In this document: in pieces, positions 34,707 through 40,686 of the stretch | Layout of the letters: every line of letters starts with the position of its first letter | Position numbering within the stretch: the first letter of the stretch is position 1 | Assembly: GCA_030649165.1 (NCBI GenBank) | Contig: JAUSGG010000217.1 | Location: forward strand, 1-40,686 | DNA: 40,686 nt | Direction: 5' to 3' | Origin: Armatimonadota bacterium | GTDB taxonomy: Bacteria > Armatimonadota > UBA5829 > JAUSEB01 | Notes under the pieces: model-generated | The model's database searches: none | What the model was told of the DNA's origin: nothing | The model's input: only the letters and a program-made list of their open reading frames with translations | Position numbers and translations under genes: made by a program

Positions 34707-36569
34707 CTAGATCACCGTCTCGCGGTCTTCTTCTGCCCCGCCGTCTTCTTCGCTCATTCCTTCTTCGTCCAACCAATACTGCTGCCTGTACATCCTCGCG
34801 TACCAGCCGTCGGCGTCTACGAGTTCTTCGTGATCGCCGGTTTCTACTATATTGCCGCCTTCCAAGACGAGAATCGTGTCGGCGCCGCGGACGGTGCTCA
34901 GGCGGTGGGCGATGATGAAGGTCGTCCGACCGACCATCAGCCGGTCGAGGGCCTGGTGGATGAGGAACTCGGACTCCGAATCTACTGAGGAGGTCGCTTC
35001 GTCGAGGATTAGTATGCGGGGGTCTGCCAGGACGGCGCGCGCGATGGCCAATCGCTGCTTTTGGCCGCCGGAGAGCTTGACGCCGCGTTCGCCGATCTGC
35101 GTGTCATAGCCGAACTCGAGTCGCTCGACGAACTCGTGCGCGTTGGCGATTTTCGAGGCGGCGATCACTTCATCGTCGGAAGCGCCGGGTTTGCCGAAGA
35201 GCAGGTTTTCTTTCACGGTCCCGTTGAAGAGGAAGGTTTCCTGAAGGACCATCGCTATGTGCTTGCGAAGGTCGGATTGGCGCAGGTTTCGCACGTCGTT
35301 ACCGTCCACCAGCACGGCGCCTTCGGTCACGTCGTAGAACCGGCCTATGAGGTTGATGAAGCTGGACTTGCCCGCGCCGCTCTGGCCGACCAGCGCGACC
35401 CTTTGGCCTGGAAGCGCGCGGACGCTGATATCACGCAGGACCTCTTCGCCAGTGGCGTAGCGGAATGAGACGTTTTGGAACTCGACGTCGCCGCGCACTT
35501 CGGGCAGCGGAACCGGTTCCGGCGGGTCCTGTATCTCCGGCTTCGTGTCCAATACCTCGAATATCCGCTCGCCGGAGGCAAGGGCGCGCTGGATCGAGTC
35601 GAACGTGCGCATGAAATCGCCGATTGGCTGGTAGAAGCTGGTCACGAACATCAGGAACGCGGTCAGCTCTCCGACGCGGAGCTCTCCGTGCCTGACGAGA
35701 TTCGCGCCAACACCGAGTACGATAACCATACCCGTCGTGGTGATCGTATGGATGGCGGGGTAGAAGATGGAGGTCATCTTCGACGCGCGGGTGTTCTGAG
35801 ATAGCAGGAACCGACTCGTCTCATCGACCGCGTCGTGCTCCTGTTCTTCGCGGTTGAAAGCCTTGATTACGCGAATCCCGGAGAGGTTCTCGGTCAGCTT
35901 GGCGTTGAAATCGCCGGTCGATTCGCGGATCGACCGGTAGACCATGCGAACTCGACGCGTGAATATGAAGAGGCTGAGACCGATGATCGGGACGGGAATG
36001 GTGACCAGCAGCGTCAATTTCCAGTTATAGCCGAGCATGTAGTAGAGCGCGAAGCCGACGCCGAAGACCTGGCGCACGAGCGAGTTCGAGGTGTTGACGA
36101 TCATGCTCTCCAGATGGTTCACGTCGTGGGAAGCGCGGGAGACAAGATCGCCGACGCGCTTGCTGTCGAAATAGCTGAGCGGGAGGCGCTGGAAATGGTC
36201 GTAGAGCGCCATCCGGAGGGTATGGAGGAGCCGTTGGCCCGCGACACTCATCCAGTAGCCGCTTGCGGAGCCAATGATCTGGCCGAGAACCACGATTCCG
36301 ATGTACAGGGCTATGACGCGGGTAAGGAGATGCCACATTCCGCGGCCGATGACGGTGTCGATGGTGTATGCGAATATTCGCGGGGGCTGCTGGCTCAGAT
36401 AGACGCCTATCAGCGTGCAGACAAGGCCGAAGACCAGAAGCGGCAGGAGCGGCTTCGCCCAGCGGGCGCTCTTGCGGAAAGCGGTTCGGGCGTCTTCGGG
36501 CCTCCGCGGGCCAAGGCCGCCCCAGCGTCCGCCGCCCTGGGCCGGTTTGGATGTAGATGGCTTGGGCAT
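34707..36569 (-). CDS. ABC exporter, fused permease-ATPase (MsbA/BmrA type)
   Basis: A 620-residue half-transporter that should work as a homodimer in the inner membrane. Six membrane helices lie in about 40-330. The ATPase shows Walker A GQSGAGKSS (about 395-403), Q-loop VLQETFLFNGT, signature LSGGQKQR, Walker B RILILDEATSSVDSESE and H-loop IIAHRLST. The last 20 residues are acidic. I prefer ATG 36569 over 36590, because a promoter -10 box (TATACT) lies between them and no Shine-Dalgarno sequence supports either. Drug or lipid export are both possible, and no partner gene is nearby. Confidence 0.94.
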   Translation of the reverse strand: MPKPSTSKPAQGGGRWGGLGPRRPEDARTAFRKSARWAKPLLPLLVFGLVCTLIGVYLSQQPPRIFAYTIDTVIGRGMWHLLTRVIALYIGIVVLGQIIGSASGYWMSVAGQRLLHTLRMALYDHFQRLPLSYFDSKRVGDLVSRASHDVNHLESMIVNTSNSLVRQVFGVGFALYYMLGYNWKLTLLVTIPVPIIGLSLFIFTRRVRMVYRSIRESTGDFNAKLTENLSGIRVIKAFNREEQEHDAVDETSRFLLSQNTRASKMTSIFYPAIHTITTTGMVIVLGVGANLVRHGELRVGELTAFLMFVTSFYQPIGDFMRTFDSIQRALASGERIFEVLDTKPEIQDPPEPVPLPEVRGDVEFQNVSFRYATGEEVLRDISVRALPGQRVALVGQSGAGKSSFINLIGRFYDVTEGAVLVDGNDVRNLRQSDLRKHIAMVLQETFLFNGTVKENLLFGKPGASDDEVIAASKIANAHEFVERLEFGYDTQIGERGVKLSGGQKQRLAIARAVLADPRILILDEATSSVDSESEFLIHQALDRLMVGRTTFIIAHRLSTVRGADTILVLEGGNIVETGDHEELVDADGWYARMYRQQYWLDEEGMSEEDGGAEEDRETVI

Positions 36570-36578
36570 TCTCAGTTC

Positions 36579-36607
36579 AGTATAGTTCATCGAGGCGGGG
36601 TTAGCAA
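36579..36607 (-). promoter_or_regulatory. Promoter of the ABC exporter
   Basis: Minus-strand TTGCTA (36607-36602), a 17-bp spacer, TATACT (36584-36579). The ATG at 36569 is 9 bp past the -10 box, another leaderless candidate. Confidence 0.6.
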
Positions 36608-36620
36608 AACGGCGGGTTCT

Positions 36621-36713
36621 ATCACGAAAGCGCGAAGGTACGAAAACGCGAAGAAGGGAGTATTAGACGACGGATGGAAAGGGACGGGCTTTGAGCTTTC
36701 AGCTATTGGCTAA
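36621..36713. repeat. CGAA octamer half-repeat and AGC heptamer array at the aldo/keto reductase stop
   Basis: 36621-36655: ATCACGAA, AGCGCGAA, GGTACGAA, AACGCGAA, an 8-bp register related to 6233-6310. 36688-36713: on the plus strand GCT recurs four times at exactly 7-bp spacing. On the minus strand this reads AGCCAAT, AGCTGAA, AGCTCAA and contains the TAG stop (36705-36703) of the reductase gene. Confidence 0.82.
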
Positions 36714-37740
36714 GAGGGCCGCGGGTATGCTCCCGGTAGAATATCCTGTAATCGGCCAGCGCCTTTCTCAACAGCGCGGGCGTATCGAGGTCATAGGGAC
36801 AGCGCGCGCGGCAGCTTCCGCAGTCAGTGCAGTTTTCGATGCGGAGCATGTAATCGCGCCATTCGTCGGAAAGGAAGCCTTGATACGGCATTCGGCGCAG
36901 AAGGTGGCTCATCCGCGCGGCCATGTTGATGGGAATCTCAGCGGGACACGGCAGGCAGTAGCCGCACCCGCGGCAGAAATCCTCGGCAAGCTCCCGGCGG
37001 TCCTGCTCGATCGTCGCCAGCAGTTCGTCATCGAGCGCAGGGGGATCGGCGTCCAATTCCAAAAGCTCGTCCAATTCGCTCATTCGCTGGATTCCCCATA
37101 TCGGGACGACGTTCTCATAGCCGCGGAGGAAGGCGAACGCGGGCCGCATTTGCGTTATTATCCCGCCGCACATCGGTTTCATAGCTATGACGCCGACGCC
37201 CGCCTCCCGGCAGCGTCTGACTATGTCCAGGTCTTCTTCGGACGAGATATGACAGATGGGATATTGCACGGTGTCGTAGAGGCCCGAATCCACGGCCGCA
37301 ATTGCTCGCTCCAGGCTGTGGCTTGTGAAGCCGATGAAGCGCGCCATTCCCTTCTCCCGCGCCTCGAGAAGTCCAGCGTACGACGACTCCGGATCGTCCG
37401 GGTCAGGCAGAGCGCGCGGATTGTGCAGTTGCATCAGATCGACGTGATCGGCGCGGAGATTGCGCAGGCTGGTTTCCAACTCCGCAAGAAGCTGGGACCT
37501 CGTCGGCCCGGCGTTTTTCGTGGCGATGACGATCGAGTCCCGCCTGCCGGACAGCGCGCGGCCAAGCTTCTCCTCGGTGTCGCTGTAGCCTCTTGCGGTG
37601 TCGTAGAACGTAATGCCGGCGTCGCAGGCCCGGTTGAGAATCCGTACGGCCTCGTTCATCTCCACTCGCTGCAGGGGCAGAAGACCGAAAGACGTGCGGG
37701 TTACCATTAGGTCCGTGCGGCCGAGTCTTGTCAATTCCAT
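36703..37740 (-). CDS. Aldo/keto reductase with C-terminal ferredoxin domain
   Basis: A 345-residue protein: an aldo/keto reductase TIM barrel followed by two 4Fe-4S motifs. Catalytic residues are visible: D and Y in FYDTARGYSDTE (about 44-55), K in IATKNA and H in MQLHNP. The ferredoxin part has CRGCGYCLPCP (about 268-278) and CTDCGSCRARCPY (about 315-327). Such fusions are common in anaerobes and probably exchange electrons with ferredoxin rather than relying on NADPH alone; the substrate is unknown. I chose ATG 37740, where family similarity begins (MELTRLGRTDLMV); TTG 37788 would add 16 residues. The stop lies inside a 7-bp repeat array. Confidence 0.9.
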   Translation of the reverse strand: MELTRLGRTDLMVTRTSFGLLPLQRVEMNEAVRILNRACDAGITFYDTARGYSDTEEKLGRALSGRRDSIVIATKNAGPTRSQLLAELETSLRNLRADHVDLMQLHNPRALPDPDDPESSYAGLLEAREKGMARFIGFTSHSLERAIAAVDSGLYDTVQYPICHISSEEDLDIVRRCREAGVGVIAMKPMCGGIITQMRPAFAFLRGYENVVPIWGIQRMSELDELLELDADPPALDDELLATIEQDRRELAEDFCRGCGYCLPCPAEIPINMAARMSHLLRRMPYQGFLSDEWRDYMLRIENCTDCGSCRARCPYDLDTPALLRKALADYRIFYREHTRGPLSQ

Positions 37741-37820
37741 GAGGTTGGCAATCTCCAGACAGCGCTGCGCTCCGGTGAATTCTAACACTGAATGGATTGC
37801 TCAGCAATAGGGAGCGCGGG

Positions 37821-40526
37821 TTATTCCTTGTTTCCTATAACCTGAAGCATTCCTCGCGCCTGGTCAACCGCGATGATCTCCAGCAGGCCATCGCCGGTGA
37901 CGTCGGCGACTATCGGGGTTCCCCGGCAAGGAACAGCCCAAACCTCGCTGCCGTCCTTCCCGCTCACGGCGCGCAGCGTGCCGTCTGATCCGGCGAAGAT
38001 CAGTTCCGCGATCCCGTCGCCGTTGATATCCGCGGCGACAACGTCGCCGGTCACAGGCGTCTTGCTTTCCCATTTGTGCGAGCCGTCGGCCGCATTGAGG
38101 CAGAGAAGCCGGCCGCCGAAGACAGGCACGCCGACCTCGATCTTGCCGTCGCCGTCGAAATCGCCCACGGGCCCGAATCCGTCGGAGCCCTGCGAGTTGT
38201 CATGGAACTCGACCCACATGACCTTTCCGTCCGACTCTACCGACGTGTAGCCGCCGCGCGCGTACGAGGCGGAGTTGAGGTAAGCTTCCAACTTCCCGTC
38301 CCCATCCAAATCCGCAACCGTAGGAGAGCAATAGGCAATCCATCTTCCAAGAAAGGAAGGATCGAGGGTCCACTTCGGAGCATAGATGGGTTCGCCGGTC
38401 TTGCCGGACATTACGGCGTAGATGGTGAAGGGCAACTGCACCAGGTCGTCAATGCCGTCGCCGTTCATGTCACCGACCGCGGGAAGATAGGAGAACGGCA
38501 AAGCGGCTTGACCCGCGGAAAGACTCTTACGCCGCCACAGGACTGCGCCCGTGTCGCCCCGGAAAAGCCATGCCTCACCGCTTCCCTTTGACCGTTGATG
38601 GATGGTCGCGTAGACGTCGAGGCCTTTGTCTCGACCGGCGAACCGGCCAAACGTCCAGTTGTCGATCCCCGCCTGCAGGCCGCCCCAGGGGCATTGGTCG
38701 ATCGTCCGCCTCCATCTCAGCTTACCGCGGCTGTCTACGCAAGTGAGAGCGCAGTTACCGGAGTTGTCCTGCGAGCAGAAAACGACCTCGGACCGGCCAT
38801 CGCCGTCCAGGTCACCCGCCTGTGGACTTAGCCCGCCGTTGCGCGTATATCCGGGCTCTCTGGACATCGCAACGCCGGGGATGGCCCATAGGACGGTGGG
38901 CGGCTCGGTTAGAGTTTTCCCTGGCTTGAGCGCGACTATCTCTCCCGCCGCGTTCTGCGCGATTATCTCGCATGCTCCGTCACCGTCGAGATCGGCAGCA
39001 ATGGGCGTCGTCACAAATCCGCCCGGCTTCCCCAGATCGACTTCCGCCATCACCTCTCCTCTGCCGTTCAACGTAATGGTTTTCCCCGCAGTGAGGTCAT
39101 GCACGATGACCGTAACGGCGCCGGTCGCATCCAGTCCGGCCTGGATGATATTCAGCCGATTTCCCGGCCTCGAGAATCGCCATTTCGTCTTGATCTTGCC
39201 CGCAAGTGTGAATGACGCAGCGCAGACAGTATCTTCGCATCTGCCGCGCTTGCTTTTCGCGGTGTAGAAGAGCTCCCGCGGTCCGTCGCCCTCCAGGTCA
39301 GTTCGCAGAATGTCCCTCTGACCTTCCTCCGCTATCGTAGCGGCTGCCGGAGGCATTGTTGTGTCCATCAGGGCGGGGTGAACCCGTCTGACGACCGCGG
39401 ACGACGTGAGTTTGCCGTCGACGATATTGCCGATTCGAAGATCGCAAAGCTCCGACGGCCGCTTTGCGGCAGTGCGCGTGTAGACGATCTCCGCTTTGCC
39501 GTCGCCGTTGAGGTCGGCGATCGACCAAATCCAGACGCCTGTCACGTCCGCCTCGACCTTGCCCGTTTCGCAATCGCGGGCGATGAGACGCCACTGATCG
39601 GTGACTTGAGTTTCGATGAGCATATAGACCATCTCGTCGGCCACGTCGCCATCGACGTCCGCCACGGCATTTGGTCCGACTCGAATATACTTCTCTCTTC
39701 CCTCCGGTATGGCGGCGTCGGGTTCCACGTACTTCTGTCCCCACGCGTGGACCCATTTGCCGTTGCGGTACCGGATGCAGTCAACGTGGACGACGAAATC
39801 GCATATCACAAAAAGGTCTTTCTGTCGCTGGTCTCGTCTGGGCCGGCTCACAAGAAGGCCGTAGTTGCGGCCAACGTCCCAGGGGATTTCCGCTTTTACT
39901 TCGCCCGTCTGACCGTTGAGGATTTGCACGCGGTAGTGCGGGGCCAAAACGACTTCGAGCAAACCGTCGCCGTCCACATCATCAACGATAAGCGTCGGCG
40001 AATGATGGCCTGTGAATTCCTGTGTTTTCCACACCAACTCGCCGTTGGCGGCGCCGTTGTCAAACGCAAAGCAATAGCCGCGGCCCAAGCCGTGGTCCAT
40101 CATACAGGTGAACACGACGACCTGTAGCCCCTTGCGATCAGGGAGAAGTTTGCAAATCCGCACGTTACCCGGCGCGCTCTTCTCCAATGTATACGACCAG
40201 ATGGTCTTCCCACCCGTGTCTATTACAGAGACGTCTGTCCCGCTCGCCAGCACAGTTTCCGCGGTCCCATCGCCATCGAGGTCGGCCTTATATGGCGAAA
40301 CCGGCGCTCTGTCCGTGGCGACCTCGACGGCCTGAGCGCCGAGATAGTACTCCCATCTCACCTTCGGTTTGCTGATCGCGCCTTTCCCCGGCGAGGTCCC
40401 CGTCAGGGCGGTGTCGTGCCTCCACACCGGCCAGTCGGCAGAACTCGCCCCGGCGGCGGTCACCGCCGCAATAACGATGGCCAACAACGCAGGAACGGAG
40501 GGGATACTTGGGAAATGGCGTTTCAT
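37821..40526 (-). CDS. Secreted FG-GAP/VCBS repeat protein (beta-propeller)
   Basis: A 901-residue exported protein. The signal peptide covers about 1-30, followed by DWPVWRHDTALTGTSPG, a start also seen in PQQ/BamB-type propellers. I count twelve calcium-binding loops of the type D-x-[DNET]-G-D, for example DLDGDGTAETVL, DVDGDGLLEVVL, DLNGDGKAEIVY, DMNGDGIDDLVQ and DINGDGIAELIF. That suggests two propellers or one large one. There is no sorting signal or C-terminal anchor, so it is probably periplasmic or secreted. Roles in surface adhesion or polysaccharide binding are plausible but not shown. GAGG lies 5 bp before the ATG. The contig-terminal repeat starts 22 bp upstream of the gene. Confidence 0.9.
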   Translation of the reverse strand: MKRHFPSIPSVPALLAIVIAAVTAAGASSADWPVWRHDTALTGTSPGKGAISKPKVRWEYYLGAQAVEVATDRAPVSPYKADLDGDGTAETVLASGTDVSVIDTGGKTIWSYTLEKSAPGNVRICKLLPDRKGLQVVVFTCMMDHGLGRGYCFAFDNGAANGELVWKTQEFTGHHSPTLIVDDVDGDGLLEVVLAPHYRVQILNGQTGEVKAEIPWDVGRNYGLLVSRPRRDQRQKDLFVICDFVVHVDCIRYRNGKWVHAWGQKYVEPDAAIPEGREKYIRVGPNAVADVDGDVADEMVYMLIETQVTDQWRLIARDCETGKVEADVTGVWIWSIADLNGDGKAEIVYTRTAAKRPSELCDLRIGNIVDGKLTSSAVVRRVHPALMDTTMPPAAATIAEEGQRDILRTDLEGDGPRELFYTAKSKRGRCEDTVCAASFTLAGKIKTKWRFSRPGNRLNIIQAGLDATGAVTVIVHDLTAGKTITLNGRGEVMAEVDLGKPGGFVTTPIAADLDGDGACEIIAQNAAGEIVALKPGKTLTEPPTVLWAIPGVAMSREPGYTRNGGLSPQAGDLDGDGRSEVVFCSQDNSGNCALTCVDSRGKLRWRRTIDQCPWGGLQAGIDNWTFGRFAGRDKGLDVYATIHQRSKGSGEAWLFRGDTGAVLWRRKSLSAGQAALPFSYLPAVGDMNGDGIDDLVQLPFTIYAVMSGKTGEPIYAPKWTLDPSFLGRWIAYCSPTVADLDGDGKLEAYLNSASYARGGYTSVESDGKVMWVEFHDNSQGSDGFGPVGDFDGDGKIEVGVPVFGGRLLCLNAADGSHKWESKTPVTGDVVAADINGDGIAELIFAGSDGTLRAVSGKDGSEVWAVPCRGTPIVADVTGDGLLEIIAVDQARGMLQVIGNKE

Positions 40527-40548
40527 AGGAGCCTCAGTCGCTTAGCCC

Positions 40549-40686
40549 GGATTATTCACGAAACGTCTGAAGACACTACAGTCTGCCATAGGCTGTACTG
40601 TCCCTCGATACGCCGCCGGAGCGGCTACTCGTGAACGCGGAGTTATGCTTTTCCGGCACGAAAACAACAAGTCCGCGTCCCCGAGT
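40549..40686 (-). repeat. Contig-terminal repeat, right copy
   Basis: The reverse complement of this stretch matches 4-141 at 128 of 138 positions. The hairpin at the outer end is kept, with a few paired changes (for example a G-T pair in one copy is A-T in the other). It lies directly upstream of the FG-GAP gene. Confidence 0.85.

Overview
This is a 40.7 kb, GC-rich stretch of bacterial chromosome (60-65% GC in the lines I counted) with about 27 recognisable genes. It is probably a metagenomic contig, because both ends stop inside copies of one repeat. The cell looks diderm: it has an RND efflux pump, its fusion protein and a DsbD. It also carries a remA-gmk-coaBC-priA-def-fmt cluster of the kind known from Firmicutes, Armatimonadota and relatives. 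Sugar transport by a binding-protein/permease fusion, a secreted FG-GAP protein, an RDH-rich secreted protein and many intergenic repeats would fit Armatimonadota or a neighbouring phylum. That placement is inference and needs marker-gene phylogeny.

Layout. 1-3.2 kb: a HerA-like ATPase and a NurA-like nuclease (minus strand), a probable DNA-end processing pair. 3.4-10.5 kb: universal stress protein, a small unknown protein, an orphan FecCD permease, GDPD phosphodiesterase, DsbD, IscS-type cysteine desulfurase and HtpX. 10.8-13.2 kb: an orphan corrinoid-protein activator (2Fe-2S plus ASKHA domain) and a TPR protein. 13.5-20.8 kb: a tightly packed minus-strand run remA-gmk-coaBC-metK-priA, then def-fmt, headed by a perfect consensus sigma70 promoter. 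21.0-24.8 kb: a divergent sugar ABC importer with the binding protein fused to the first permease, and no ATPase gene. 24.8-25.7 kb: a lower-GC DUF4238 gene whose N-terminus lies upstream of any ATG/GTG/TTG. 26.3-31.4 kb: a membrane fusion protein-RND pump-MarR operon with a palindrome over its promoter. 31.7-40.5 kb: RDH-rich secreted protein, secreted alpha/beta hydrolase, AAA/DUF4143 ATPase, MsbA-type ABC exporter, ferredoxin-type aldo/keto reductase and a 901-residue FG-GAP propeller protein.

Between the genes lies an unusually dense repeat landscape. The most striking signal is a set of short tandem arrays with 7- or 8-bp units that begin at, or contain, the stop codon of at least seven genes and the start codon of one more. 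A second theme is promoters whose -10 box ends 5-10 nt before the start codon, which predicts leaderless mRNAs. TTG start codons are also common.
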